Shown here one piece after another: positions 44,582 to 53,113 of a DNA stretch of 64,000 nucleotides. Where the stretch lies: the NCBI GenBank assembly GCA_052066835.1, contig JBQHRJ010000010.1, one strand, 5' to 3'. Made by a program: the position numbers and the translations under genes. This DNA comes from UBA2821 sp902763335 (lineage in GTDB: Bacteria > Bacillota > Clostridia > Lachnospirales > Lachnospiraceae). Position 1 is the stretch's first letter. Every line of letters starts with the position of its first letter. The notes beneath the pieces were generated by a model. The model searched no databases and was not told where the DNA came from. It worked only from the letters and a program-made list of their open reading frames with translations.

Positions 44582-44965
44582 ATGGCATGGGAATTTAAAA
44601 ATGACCGTCCTATATATGCCCAGATATTGGAGCATATGGAACTCGATATATTATCGGGAAAGTACAGTCCGGGAGAAAAAGTTCCATCTGTGAGGGAACT
44701 GGCAGCAGATGCGGCGGTAAATCCGAATACGATGCAGAGAGCTATGGTTGAACTGGAAAGACGGGGGCTCGTGTATACAGAGAGGACTAATGGAAGATTT
44801 ATAACGGAGAATATGGATATGTTACAGGATGTAAAGAGGAGAATTGCTGAGGAATACATAGGCGAATTTGTGGATAAGATGAAAAAGATAGGGTATTCAG
44901 AAGAAGAGGTTAAGAATCTGATGCAGAATCATATGAATTATGAAAGGAATGAAGAGAATGGATAA
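44582..44965 (+). CDS. GntR family regulator, YtrA subfamily
   Basis: 127 residues. The winged-helix domain WEFKNDRPIYAQILEHMELDILSGKYSPGEKVPSVRELAADAAVNPNTMQRAMVELERRGLVYTERTNGRFI occupies residues 3-75. It is followed only by a short helical tail, the size and layout of YtrA regulators of ABC transporter operons. GGAAGGAGG lies eight bases before ATG 44582. It is the first gene of a three-gene operon and overlaps the ATPase gene by 8 bases. The inverted repeat at 44542-44565 is its probable operator. Confidence 0.9.
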   Translation: MAWEFKNDRPIYAQILEHMELDILSGKYSPGEKVPSVRELAADAAVNPNTMQRAMVELERRGLVYTERTNGRFITENMDMLQDVKRRIAEEYIGEFVDKMKKIGYSEEEVKNLMQNHMNYERNEENG

Positions 44966-45659
44966 TATTATATGGAAATGTGAAAACCTGACCATGAAAT
45001 ATGGAAAAAGACAGGTGCTTAATAATGTATCATTTCAACTTGAGAGGGGAAAGATAATAGGTCTTCTCGGACCAAACGGCAGTGGAAAAACAACCCTTAT
45101 AAAATTGTCGAACGGACTGCTTACACCGAAGAAGGGGAATATTATAATAGATGGACATAAAGTGGGACTGGAGACGAAGAAGATAGTATCGTATCTGCCT
45201 GAAAGGTCATACCTTGATAATTCGCTTAAAATATACCAGATAGTGGATCTTTTTCAGGATTTTTATGAAGATTTTGATGTGAATAAAGCTTATAACATGC
45301 TTAAGGATCTTAAGATTAATCCGGAAGACAGATTAAAAAGCATGTCGAAGGGAACAAAGGAAAAGGTGCAGCTTATACTTGTGATGAGCAGAGAGGCAAA
45401 ACTGTATATGCTTGATGAACCGATAGGTGGTGTGGATCCGGCGGCAAGAGATTACATATTAAGAACAATTATTTCAAATTATAATCCGGATGCTTCAGTA
45501 ATTATATCCACACACCTTATATCAGATATAGAGCAGGTGCTTGATGATGTGGTATTTATAAAAGAAGGCGAAGTGATGCTGCATAAGCCGGTTGATGAAA
45601 TCAGAGAAGAAGATGGCAAATCAGTAGATGAATTATTCAGGGAGGTATTCAGATGTTAG
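44958..45659 (+). CDS. ABC transporter ATP-binding protein
   Basis: 233 residues. Walker A GLLGPNGSGKTT (about 33-44), Q-loop region SYLPERSYL, an atypical signature MSKGTKEK (in place of LSGGQ, about 130-137), Walker B KLYMLDEPIGGVDP (about 149-162) and the switch His in IISTHL. The weakly conserved signature is common in the YtrB/CcmA-type exporters. ATG 44949 is also possible but too close to AAAGG. It pairs with the permease that overlaps its end by 7 bases. Confidence 0.9.
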   Translation: MDNIIWKCENLTMKYGKRQVLNNVSFQLERGKIIGLLGPNGSGKTTLIKLSNGLLTPKKGNIIIDGHKVGLETKKIVSYLPERSYLDNSLKIYQIVDLFQDFYEDFDVNKAYNMLKDLKINPEDRLKSMSKGTKEKVQLILVMSREAKLYMLDEPIGGVDPAARDYILRTIISNYNPDASVIISTHLISDIEQVLDDVVFIKEGEVMLHKPVDEIREEDGKSVDELFREVFRC

Positions 45660-46450
45660 GAAAGATTATAAAACATGAATTTAAAGCTACATATAAAACA
45701 GCACTGACGATGATATTATCAGTGCTGCTGGTAGGCGGGCTTGTGCGTATGATGGATATGGTGTCATTTGACGGAACGATATGGCGGATTATAGAAATGA
45801 TAATGGCTGTATTCTATCTGCTGTTATTGATTGCGGTGCCCGTTTCAATGTTTGTGGTTTCGATTGCAAGATTTTACAGGACGATGGTAAAGGATGAGGG
45901 ATACCTTACACATACAATTCCGGTAAAGAAAACGCAGCTGATAAACGGAAAGTTGATAACATCTGTTATATGGATTATTATTTCTATTATGGTAATACCT
46001 TTATCACTGCTTATTAACGTAAAAAACAGTATATATACATTTCGAGACATAGCGGAACTGTTAAAACTTGTATTTAGCAATTCGACATATATTATGGATT
46101 GCGTGATGTTTATTCTGCTTATTATTGTAAGTATTATGACATCACTTTTGTTGTGCTATGCAAGTATAGGAATGGGACAGATGTTTAACGGACACAGGTT
46201 AGCCGGTTCGGTTTTATTTTACTTCATATTTAAATATGCTTTCAGCTTTCTGCAATTGTTCCTGATGCTTATAATACCGAGTGTTGCAGATATGATGAAT
46301 AAATATGATACGGTAAATAAAATATTGATGGCAGAGGATAATGGCATGCTGGCACTGATGCTGTTTGTAATGCCGTTTCAGATTATTTTGGGAATTATAT
46401 GCTATTTGATAGCATACTGGAGATTTTCAAAGAAATTAAATTTGGAGTAA
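45653..46450 (+). CDS. ABC-2 type transporter permease
   Basis: 265 residues with six predicted membrane helices (about 17-35, 48-72, 100-122, 140-165, 178-205, 230-255) and the N-terminal MLGKIIKHEFKATYKT typical of ABC-2 permeases. It forms an exporter with the ATPase encoded just upstream. The YtrA-type regulator suggests a response to envelope stress or a cell-wall-active peptide. The substrate is not visible in the sequence. Confidence 0.82.
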   Translation: MLGKIIKHEFKATYKTALTMILSVLLVGGLVRMMDMVSFDGTIWRIIEMIMAVFYLLLLIAVPVSMFVVSIARFYRTMVKDEGYLTHTIPVKKTQLINGKLITSVIWIIISIMVIPLSLLINVKNSIYTFRDIAELLKLVFSNSTYIMDCVMFILLIIVSIMTSLLLCYASIGMGQMFNGHRLAGSVLFYFIFKYAFSFLQLFLMLIIPSVADMMNKYDTVNKILMAEDNGMLALMLFVMPFQIILGIICYLIAYWRFSKKLNLE

Positions 46451-46458
46451 ATTTTTGC

Positions 46459-46541
46459 TTGCATGCATGCTTTAAATGTGGTAAACTTGATATCTGTGAT
46501 ATATGAAAATATCCTTGTTCCCTGAAAAACTGGGGACCAAA
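46459..46541 (+). promoter_or_regulatory. rpsF operon promoter and structured leader
   Basis: TTGCAT (46459-46464), a 17-base spacer and TAAACT (46482-46487) form the promoter. The leader then has GTTCCC pairing with GGGGAC (near 46517-46537) inside CCTT/AAGG. This is where Firmicutes carry the S6:S18-binding autoregulatory hairpin, but I could not match its conserved CCG core, so that identity is tentative. Confidence 0.5.
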
Positions 46542-46563
46542 GGCCAAAAGGAGGTAAAAACGC

Positions 46564-46857
46564 ATGAACAAATATGAATTAGCAGTAGTTGTCAGTGCAA
46601 AACTTGAAGATGATGAAAGAGCTGCAACTGTTGAAAAGGTGAAAGAGCAGATTGCTCGTTTCGGCGGAACAGTTACAGGTGTTGATGAATGGGGTAAGAA
46701 GAGATTAGCTTACGAAGTTCAGAAAATGAAAGAAGCTTTCTATTATTTTGTTCAGTTTGAAACTGAAGATGCAAATTGTCCTAATTCTGTAGAGAAACAG
46801 CTTAGAATTATGGAAAATGTCATCAGATTTTTATGTGTAAGAAAAGAAGAGGCATAA
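46564..46857 (+). CDS. rpsF: 30S ribosomal protein S6
   Basis: 97 residues, the usual size. N-terminal MNKYELAVVVSAKLEDDERAATVEKVKEQIARFGG, central DEWGKKRLAYEVQKMKEAFYYFVQFE and C-terminal LRIMENVIRFLCVRKEE are standard S6 blocks. S6 binds 16S rRNA together with S18, encoded two genes downstream. A strong AAAAGGAGG precedes the ATG. First gene of the classic rpsF-ssb-rpsR operon. Confidence 0.97.
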   Translation: MNKYELAVVVSAKLEDDERAATVEKVKEQIARFGGTVTGVDEWGKKRLAYEVQKMKEAFYYFVQFETEDANCPNSVEKQLRIMENVIRFLCVRKEEA

Positions 46858-46894
46858 ATAATAGCAGATAGACATACAGAAAAGAGGAGATTGT

Positions 46895-47335
46895 ATGAAT
46901 AAAGTCATACTTATGGGACGACTTACGAGAGACCCGGACGTTAGATACTCGCAGGGCGAGCAGGCTATGGCCATTGCAAGATTTACACTTGCAGTAGACA
47001 GAAGATTTAAAAGAGATAATGAACAGCAGGCTGATTTTATTTCCTGTGTAGCGTTCGCACGTCAGGGCGAATTTATAGAGAAATATGCACATCAGGGTAC
47101 CAAGCTTGTGGTTGAGGGAAGAATCCAGACCGGAAGCTACACTAACAAAGATGGTGTGAAGGTTTATACTACAGATGTAGTGGTTGAGAATTGTGAGTTT
47201 GCAGAGAGCAAAGCAGCAGCTTCTCAGAATGAAGGTGCATATCAGACATCGAGACCTGAGCCGGTAAGTGCAGCAGGTGATGGATTTATGAATATTCCGG
47301 ATGGAGTTGAGGATGAAGGGTTACCTTTTAACTAA
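46895..47335 (+). CDS. ssb: single-stranded DNA-binding protein
   Basis: 146 residues. The OB-fold (about 1-108) opens with MNKVILMGRLTRDPDVRYSQGEQAMAIARFTLAVDR and includes ADFISCVAFARQGEFIEKYAHQGTKLVVEGRIQTGSYTNKDG. A flexible linker follows and ends in the acidic tip GLPFN, with DDLPF-like function in recruiting partner proteins. It lies between rpsF and rpsR, as in most Firmicutes. Confidence 0.96.
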   Translation: MNKVILMGRLTRDPDVRYSQGEQAMAIARFTLAVDRRFKRDNEQQADFISCVAFARQGEFIEKYAHQGTKLVVEGRIQTGSYTNKDGVKVYTTDVVVENCEFAESKAAASQNEGAYQTSRPEPVSAAGDGFMNIPDGVEDEGLPFN

Positions 47336-47375
47336 TTCGGAGAACAATAATTAGAATAAAGGAGGACATTTTATT

Positions 47376-47645
47376 ATGCCATATAATAAAGCTGAAAAAG
47401 GCGCAAACGATGCTCCAATGAAGAGAAGACCAAGTCATAGAAGAAAGAAAGTATGTATCTTCTGTGGTGATAAGAATGGTGAGATAGATTACAAGGATGT
47501 TAATAAATTAAAGAGATATGTCTCTGAGAGAGGAAAAATCCTTCCTAGAAGAATTACAGGAAACTGTGCAAAACATCAGAGAGCTCTTACAGTGGCTATC
47601 AAACGTGCACGTCATATTGCATTAATGCCATATACATTAGACTAA
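47376..47645 (+). CDS. rpsR: 30S ribosomal protein S18
   Basis: 89 residues. RRKKVCIFCGDKNGEIDYKDVNKLKRYVSERGKILPRRITGNCAKHQRALTVAIKRARHIALMPYT is a full S18. The CxxC pair plus the later Cys-x2-His indicate the zinc-binding (C+) type. AAAGGAGGA precedes the ATG. Last gene of its operon, followed by a terminator. Confidence 0.97.
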   Translation: MPYNKAEKGANDAPMKRRPSHRRKKVCIFCGDKNGEIDYKDVNKLKRYVSERGKILPRRITGNCAKHQRALTVAIKRARHIALMPYTLD

Positions 47646-47673
47646 TTCAAGCACATCGTTTTCGACACGAAAT

Positions 47674-47712
47674 AAAGGTCACCATACCCGAACAGGGTGT
47701 GGTGGCCTTTTA
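47674..47712 (+). terminator. Rho-independent terminator after rpsR
   Basis: AAAGGTCACCATACCC pairs with GGGTGTGGTGGCCTTT around GAACA, followed by T residues. Confidence 0.88.
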
Positions 47713-47758
47713 ACATATGCAGGGAAAAGTGTCAGATTGGTGATGAAATACTTTATCC

Positions 47759-47787
47759 TTTAAATTTAATACAAAAAGTGCTATAAT
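47759..47787 (+). promoter_or_regulatory. promoter for gdpP-rplI-dnaB
   Basis: TTTAAA (47759-47764), a 17-base spacer and a perfect TATAAT (47782-47787), 53 bases before the gdpP GTG. Confidence 0.6.
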
Positions 47788-47839
47788 GTTGCTTGTCAGG
47801 ACATTGTAACATAGAATGTATAGGAAAGTGGTGTAAAAC

Positions 47840-49858
47840 GTGAATAAAACAAAGGTAAGAGGGAGGTCGTTGTGGTATCTCAGAATGCCGTTGATGCTTA
47901 TAGCTTTATTGGCGGGCATGAACGCATGGCTTTACACTTATGATATAAGAATCGGTGCAGTGGTAAGCATATTTGTGATAATATATTCAGTGTGTGCAGT
48001 AGTATCGTACTTTTATAGTAAAACGAGACATGTTCAGGAGATGGTTGATTTTGCTGCGGATTATGCGCAAGTGCAAAAACAGCTTATAAAAGATCTTGAA
48101 CTTCCGTACGGTCTTATGGATAAAACGGGCCGTATAATGTGGATGAATAAAGAGATGGAGAGAGTCATAGCGGCAGATGGTTTCAAGTATATTTTTACTC
48201 TTTTTCATGAGGTTACAGAGGAAACCATGAGATTTGAAGGCAGCAAAAATACGGTCAATGTAACTTATAAAGACAGAAGTTACAGAATGGACATGGATTT
48301 GCTGAATTTTGATGAGAATCTGAATGAAAATACAGATACAGACAATTGCATAATAGCTTTTTATCTGTTTGATGAAACAGAAAAACTCAGATTACAGAAA
48401 GAAAATATAGACCAGAAGATGGTTGCGGGACTTATTTATCTTGATAATTATGATGACGCTATGGAGAGTGTTGAGGATGTAAGAAGATCTCTTTTAAGTG
48501 CTCTTATAGACAGAAAAATCAATAAATATTTTTCATCAATGAATGCGGTAGTGAAGAAGCTTGAGAAAGATAAAATATTTCTTGTTATTCAGCAAAAGTA
48601 TGTTTCACAGCTTCAGAGTAATAAATTTTCAATTCTTGATGAGATAAAATCTGTGAGTATTGGAAATGAAATGGCTGTTACGGCCAGTATCGGACTGGGT
48701 GTAAACGGCGAAAACTATGTTCAGAACTGTGAATACTCAAGAGTTGCCATTGACCTTGCACTGGGACGTGGAGGAGACCAGGCGGTTATAAAAGATGGCG
48801 ATAAGATGTATTTCTATGGCGGTAAAACAAAACAGGTTGAGAAGAATACGAGAGTAAAGGCGAGAGTAAAGGCGCATGCACTCAGGGAACTTCTTGAGAC
48901 AAAAGATAAGGTAATTATCATGGGACATCAGCTCAGTGATATTGATGCCATAGGAGCTGCGGTAGGTGTATACAGAATATGTAAAACCATAAATAAAAGA
49001 GCGTATATTATTTTAAATGAGATAACAAACTCTGTAAGACCGATGATGGAACGGTTTATAGGAAATGAAGATTATGAAGAGGATATGTTTATTCAGAACA
49101 GCAGGGCATTAGAGCTTATTGATAATAATACGGCGGTAGTAGTTGTTGATGTAAACAGACCAAGTTATGTTGAGTGTCCGGAGATACTTAATATTGCAAA
49201 AGCGATAGTTATACTTGATCATCACAGACAGAGCAGCGAGATAATAGAAAATGCGTCCCTGTCATATATAGAGCCTTATGCATCATCGGCATCTGAAATG
49301 GTTGCGGAGATATTACAGTATATATATGACGGACTTAAACTAAAACAGCCGGAGGCTGATGCACTGTATGGAGGAATATTACTGGATACCCAGAATTTTA
49401 CCAACGGAACAGGAGTCAGAACATTTGAAGCTGCAGCATATCTTAAGAAAAATGGTGCAAATGTAACGAGAGTTACGAGAATGTTCAGGGATGACATGCA
49501 GGATTTTAAAGCCAGAGCGGATGTTATAAAATCAGCAGAAATATATGAAGATAAATATGCGATATCTGTATTGCATGCGGAGAATCTTGACAGCCCTACG
49601 GTTGTGGGAGCACAGGCGGCAAATGAACTGCTGAATGTGAAGGATATATGTGCATCGTTTGTATTGACAAATTACAACGGAAAAATATATGTAAGTGCAC
49701 GTTCTATAGATGAACTTAATGTGCAGGTAGTAATGGAACATCTTGGTGGCGGAGGCCATATGAATACGGCGGGAGCACAGCTTGAGTGTTCGATGGACGA
49801 AGCTGTAGAAAAGCTCAAGGCCACACTTGATGAAATGACGAAGTCCGGAGATTTGTAA
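47840..49858 (+). CDS. gdpP: cyclic-di-AMP phosphodiesterase GdpP
   Basis: 672 residues. Two N-terminal membrane helices (about 13-32 and 37-58), a PAS-like domain (about 75-180), a degenerate GGDEF domain (about 185-305; IGLGVNGENYVQNCEYSRVAIDLALGRGGDQAVI) and a DHH-DHHA1 phosphodiesterase (about 335-665). The DHH residues are in MGHQLSDIDAIGA, VVVVDVNRP and VILDHHRQ; DHHA1 ends in GGGGHMNTAGAQ. It hydrolyses c-di-AMP, controlling wall and potassium homeostasis. The start codon is GTG. The order gdpP-rplI-dnaB is conserved in Firmicutes. Confidence 0.95.
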   Translation: MNKTKVRGRSLWYLRMPLMLIALLAGMNAWLYTYDIRIGAVVSIFVIIYSVCAVVSYFYSKTRHVQEMVDFAADYAQVQKQLIKDLELPYGLMDKTGRIMWMNKEMERVIAADGFKYIFTLFHEVTEETMRFEGSKNTVNVTYKDRSYRMDMDLLNFDENLNENTDTDNCIIAFYLFDETEKLRLQKENIDQKMVAGLIYLDNYDDAMESVEDVRRSLLSALIDRKINKYFSSMNAVVKKLEKDKIFLVIQQKYVSQLQSNKFSILDEIKSVSIGNEMAVTASIGLGVNGENYVQNCEYSRVAIDLALGRGGDQAVIKDGDKMYFYGGKTKQVEKNTRVKARVKAHALRELLETKDKVIIMGHQLSDIDAIGAAVGVYRICKTINKRAYIILNEITNSVRPMMERFIGNEDYEEDMFIQNSRALELIDNNTAVVVVDVNRPSYVECPEILNIAKAIVILDHHRQSSEIIENASLSYIEPYASSASEMVAEILQYIYDGLKLKQPEADALYGGILLDTQNFTNGTGVRTFEAAAYLKKNGANVTRVTRMFRDDMQDFKARADVIKSAEIYEDKYAISVLHAENLDSPTVVGAQAANELLNVKDICASFVLTNYNGKIYVSARSIDELNVQVVMEHLGGGGHMNTAGAQLECSMDEAVEKLKATLDEMTKSGDL

Positions 49859-49900
49859 TAACCTGATACAGATACTTTTTTGAATGGAGGATAACGAACA

Positions 49901-50347
49901 ATGGAAGTTATATTATTGGAAGACGTTAAATCAGTTGGAAAAAAACAGGAAATTGTGACGGTCAGCGAGGCATACGGAAGAAACTGCCTTATAAAGAAAA
50001 AACTCGGTATAGAAGCTACGCCGGAAAATTTAAATAATTTGAGACTCAGAAAGAAAAATGAAGACAAACTGGCACAGGAGAGGCTTGATGAAGCAAAGAA
50101 ACTCGCTGAAGAAATGAAAGAAATGTCAGTTGTGCTTAAAATAAAAGCCGGAGAAGGCGGAAGAACATTCGGCTCCATATCAACAAAAGAGATATCAAAG
50201 GCGGTTAAAGAACAGCTTAATCTTGAACTTGATAAGAAAAAACTTGTTCTTGATGAGCCTATAAGAACGCTTGGAACACATGTTATATCAGTAAAACTTC
50301 ATAAAGATGTTACAGCGAAACTTGCGGTAAAAGTTCAGGAGGCATAA
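49901..50347 (+). CDS. rplI: 50S ribosomal protein L9
   Basis: 148 residues. The N-terminal domain MEVILLEDVKSVGKKQEIVTVSEAYGRNCLIKKKLGIEAT binds 23S rRNA. A long helix (about 42-75) links it to the C-terminal domain (KAGEGGRTFGSISTKEISKAVKEQ). GGAGG precedes the ATG. The stop abuts the dnaB start, indicating a single operon with gdpP and dnaB. Confidence 0.97.
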   Translation: MEVILLEDVKSVGKKQEIVTVSEAYGRNCLIKKKLGIEATPENLNNLRLRKKNEDKLAQERLDEAKKLAEEMKEMSVVLKIKAGEGGRTFGSISTKEISKAVKEQLNLELDKKKLVLDEPIRTLGTHVISVKLHKDVTAKLAVKVQEA

Positions 50348-51676
50348 ATGGACGAAGGGCTTATTAAAAGAGTTCTGCCTCACAGTATAGAGGCTGAGCG
50401 CTCGGTGGTAGGTTCCATGATAATGGATTCGGAGGCAGTTATAACGGCATCTGAAATAGTTACGAAGGATGACTTTTATGGCAAACAGTATGGTATACTT
50501 TTTGAAGCCATGGTTGAGTTGTACAGTGATGGAAAACCTATAGATCTGGTAACGCTTCAGGATAAATTAAAGGAAAAAAATGTACCGCCGGAGCTTAGCA
50601 GCGTGGAATTTATCAGAGATATAGTTGCGTCGGTACCTACATCTACCAACGTGAAATCATATGCGGGCATCGTTAAAGACAAGTCTACATTGAGAAGGCT
50701 TATAAAGACCAATGAAGAGATTGAAAATATGTGTTATCTTGGAAATGAACCGGTGGATGACATAATGGAGCTTACAGAGAAAAAGATATTTAATCTTCTT
50801 CAGTTGAAACCGGGTGGAGATTTTGTGCCAATAAAAGATGTGGTTATAGAAGCGCTTGAACACATTGAACAGTCGTCAAGAATGAAAGGAAGCGTTACGG
50901 GACTTCCTACAGGATTTACTGATCTGGATGTAAAAACATCAGGATTCCACGGTTCGGAACTTATTCTTGTTGCAGCCAGACCGGCGATGGGAAAAACTGC
51001 ATTCGTGCTTAATATTGCCCAGTATATGGCATTCAGAAAGAATATTACTGTAGCAATATTCAGTCTGGAAATGCCGAAGGAACAGCTTGTAAACCGATTG
51101 TTTTCTCTTGAGTCTCATGTTGATTCGCAGAAAATAAGAACCGGTAATCTTGAAGACGGAGACTGGGAAAATCTTATAGAAAGTGCCGGGGTGATTGGTA
51201 AGTCAAATCTTATAATAGATGACACCGGAGGAATAACTGTATCTGAGCTGCGCTCTAAGTGCCGTAAATATAAACTTGAGCATAATCTCGGCATTATCAT
51301 AATCGATTACCTTCAGCTTATGAGTGGGGGCAAGCGTACCGAGAGCCGTCAAAATGAGGTGTCGGAGATATCGAGATCCCTAAAAGCGCTTGCAAGAGAA
51401 CTTGATGTGCCTATAATAGCACTGTCACAGCTAAGCCGTGCGGTTGAGGGAAGAGAGGATAAAAGACCGATGCTTTCAGATTTGAGAGAATCGGGAGCTA
51501 TAGAGCAGGATGCCGATGTGGTTATGTTTTTATACAGGGATGAATACTATAATAAAGATTCTGACAAGAAGGGTATAGCAGAAGTTATTATATCGAAACA
51601 GAGAAGTGGTGCCACGGGAACGGTTGAGCTTGTATGGTTACCTCAATATACAAAATTCGCCAATAAAGAGAAATAA
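50348..51676 (+). CDS. dnaB: replicative DNA helicase DnaB
   Basis: 442 residues (DnaB; the equivalent gene is dnaC in Bacillus). The N-terminal helical domain begins LPHSIEAERSVVGSMIMD. The RecA-like helicase core has Walker A AARPAMGKTAF (about 210-220), FSLEMPKEQLVNRLFSLES, Walker B IIIIDYLQLMSG (about 317-328), SQLSRAVEGREDKRPMLSDLRESGAIEQDAD, and the arginine-finger segment at the C-terminus. No intein is present. Unwinds DNA ahead of the replication fork. Starts directly after rplI and is followed by a terminator. Confidence 0.97.
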   Translation: MDEGLIKRVLPHSIEAERSVVGSMIMDSEAVITASEIVTKDDFYGKQYGILFEAMVELYSDGKPIDLVTLQDKLKEKNVPPELSSVEFIRDIVASVPTSTNVKSYAGIVKDKSTLRRLIKTNEEIENMCYLGNEPVDDIMELTEKKIFNLLQLKPGGDFVPIKDVVIEALEHIEQSSRMKGSVTGLPTGFTDLDVKTSGFHGSELILVAARPAMGKTAFVLNIAQYMAFRKNITVAIFSLEMPKEQLVNRLFSLESHVDSQKIRTGNLEDGDWENLIESAGVIGKSNLIIDDTGGITVSELRSKCRKYKLEHNLGIIIIDYLQLMSGGKRTESRQNEVSEISRSLKALARELDVPIIALSQLSRAVEGREDKRPMLSDLRESGAIEQDADVVMFLYRDEYYNKDSDKKGIAEVIISKQRSGATGTVELVWLPQYTKFANKEK

Positions 51677-51686
51677 AAGTACAGAA

Positions 51687-51720
51687 AAACAGGGTTTGTG
51701 CATTGCACACCCTGTTTTTT
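51687..51720 (+). terminator. Rho-independent terminator after dnaB
   Basis: AAACAGGGT (51687-51695) pairs with ACCCTGTTT (51709-51717), with a nested GTGC-ATT-GCAC, then a T run. The next promoter's -35 box lies inside it. Confidence 0.88.
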
Positions 51721-51732
51721 GCATGCTATAAT
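51703..51732 (+). promoter_or_regulatory. promoter for the MerR gene, nested in the dnaB terminator
   Basis: TTGCAC (51703-51708) in the terminator stem, an 18-base spacer and TATAAT (51727-51732), 35 bases before the MerR start. Confidence 0.55.
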
Positions 51733-51767
51733 GAGCAGTGGAGATACATAAGGAGGTTATAAGAATA

Positions 51768-52406
51768 ATGGAGAAACGATATTTTATTTCAGATGCATCA
51801 AAAATGGTTGATGTAGAATCTCATGTACTGAGGTACTGGGAAGAAGAACTGCTTATTGACATACCCAGAAATGAAATGGGGCACAGGTATTATACAGATT
51901 TTCATATTAAGCTTCTTAAGAATATAAAGGAGCTTAAGGAACAGGGATTTCAATTAAAGGCCATAAAAATGCTGTTACCTGAACTTATGGAAGGTAAGGA
52001 AGTTACATCGGACAGGCTTGAGAAGATGAAGGAAGAGATGTTAAGTCATCTGGATACTGTGGAAACACAGAATGTGACAAGTGTGGTAAACAGTGGTATA
52101 AATGCTGTGGAAAATGGAAATAATAATACAAAGCTTGAACAGTTTGAGGCTATTATAGGTAATATAGTTTCTAAGGCGTTGGAGAATAATAATGACGCTT
52201 TGGGGAAAAATGTAAGTGACAGGGTTAGTGACAGTGTTATAAAAGAGATGGACTATCTGATGAGAATGAGGGACGAGCATGAAGAGGAACGGTATAAGAG
52301 GCTTGATGAAACTATAAGAAATTATCAGACATGCAGAAAAGAAGTAGCGGCAGCTTCTGAAGAAAAGGGCATACTTAAGAAATTCAGAAGAAAGAAAAAA
52401 GCATGA
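51768..52406 (+). CDS. MerR-type helix-turn-helix protein with coiled-coil tail
   Basis: 212 residues. The N-terminal winged helix YFISDASKMVDVESHVLRYWEEELLIDIPRNEMGHRYYTDFHIKLLKNIKELKEQGFQLKAIKMLLPELMEGKE (3-75) is MerR-like. The rest is helical and charged: KMDYLMRMRDEHEEERYKRLDETIRNYQ predicts a coiled coil, and the tail LKKFRRKKKA is basic. No cysteine metal site is present. RacA-like or general regulatory roles are possible. AGGAGG lies 11 bases before ATG 51768. Its stop codon is inside a bidirectional terminator shared with the ferredoxin gene. Confidence 0.75.
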   Translation: MEKRYFISDASKMVDVESHVLRYWEEELLIDIPRNEMGHRYYTDFHIKLLKNIKELKEQGFQLKAIKMLLPELMEGKEVTSDRLEKMKEEMLSHLDTVETQNVTSVVNSGINAVENGNNNTKLEQFEAIIGNIVSKALENNNDALGKNVSDRVSDSVIKEMDYLMRMRDEHEEERYKRLDETIRNYQTCRKEVAAASEEKGILKKFRRKKKA

Positions 52407-52424
52407 GCGTAAGCTCATGCTTTT
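52396..52424. terminator. bidirectional terminator between the MerR and ferredoxin genes
   Basis: AAAAAGCATGAGC-GTAA-GCTCATGCTTTT, with A runs on one side and T runs on the other, overlapping the MerR stop codon (52404-52406). Confidence 0.88.
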
Positions 52425-52446
52425 GATTACAATGTAATACTGAATA

Positions 52447-52617
52447 TTACTGTGCTACGATAGCACCTGCTGGACATCCGCCTTCGCAAGCTCCGCAGTC
52501 GATGCAAGAATCAGCGTCAACAACATATTTGCCGTCTCCCTCTGAGATAGCTCCTACTGGGCATGTAGACTCACATGCACCACACATTAAACAATCATCT
52601 GTAATTACGTGTGCCAT
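52447..52617 (-). CDS. 2[4Fe-4S] ferredoxin
   Basis: 56 residues, the classic clostridial size. Two cluster motifs, CLMCGACESTCP (about 9-20) and CIDCGACEGGCP (about 38-49), supply all eight ligands. It carries low-potential electrons for enzymes such as pyruvate:ferredoxin oxidoreductase, hydrogenase or Rnf. The frame is open upstream, but CAAGGAGGATATTT before the ATG at 52617 and the family N-terminus MAHVITDDC fix the start. Monocistronic, with a terminator shared with the MerR gene. Confidence 0.96.
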   Translation of the reverse strand: MAHVITDDCLMCGACESTCPVGAISEGDGKYVVDADSCIDCGACEGGCPAGAIVAQ

Positions 52618-52742
52618 AATAAATATCCTCCTTGTGTTCATTTTTATATATAATAATACAAATAATGAAATAAAACAAGAGCTTTCTATGGTCTCTTTTA
52701 AGTACATGATGGCTGTTATAGGGGGAATGCAGAGTATTGCTG

Positions 52743-52771
52743 TTGCATAATTTTGCGGTTTGTATTATAAT
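52743..52771 (+). promoter_or_regulatory. promoter for the DUF1858 gene
   Basis: TTGCAT (52743-52748), a 17-base spacer and TATAAT (52766-52771), 40 bases before the start. Confidence 0.7.
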
Positions 52772-52811
52772 ACACTGCATACTAAAATAATAAAATCAGG
52801 AGGCAACAAAA

Positions 52812-53021
52812 ATGGCTAAAATATCTAAAGATATGATAATAAGTGATATAATTCAGATTGATGCAAATCTGGTACCGATTCTTCTTAATGCGGGTATGCA
52901 TTGCATAGGATGCCCGTCAGCACAGGGTGAAAGTCTTGAGGAAGCAGCTTTGGTTCACGGACTTGATCCTGACAAACTTGTAGATGATCTTAACGGATTT
53001 TTAGAGAAGATGGACAAGTAA
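52812..53021 (+). CDS. DUF1858 domain protein
   Basis: 69 residues matching DUF1858: MIISDIIQIDANLVPILLNAGMHCIGCPSAQGESLEEAALVHGLDPDKLVDDLNGFLEK. The conserved CIGC pair (about 30-33) is a likely iron-sulfur or redox site; related domains are found with hybrid-cluster and ScdA-type proteins. The function is not established. AGGAGGC precedes the ATG. It is next to a ferredoxin gene but on the opposite strand, and has its own promoter and terminator. Confidence 0.85.
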   Translation: MAKISKDMIISDIIQIDANLVPILLNAGMHCIGCPSAQGESLEEAALVHGLDPDKLVDDLNGFLEKMDK

Positions 53022-53040
53022 TTAATATAATATATAAAAA

Positions 53041-53080
53041 AACGGAAAGTCGCACAGACAGCGGCTTTCCGTTTTTTTAT
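53041..53080 (+). terminator. Rho-independent terminator after the DUF1858 gene
   Basis: AACGGAAAGTCGC pairs with GCGGCTTTCCGTT around a short ACAGACA loop, followed by a T run; A-rich sequence on the 5' side may let it work in both directions for the convergent MecA-like gene. Confidence 0.85.
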
Positions 53081-53113
53081 ATAAATAATTGGGAAAATGA
53101 AATCTATCCCGAT

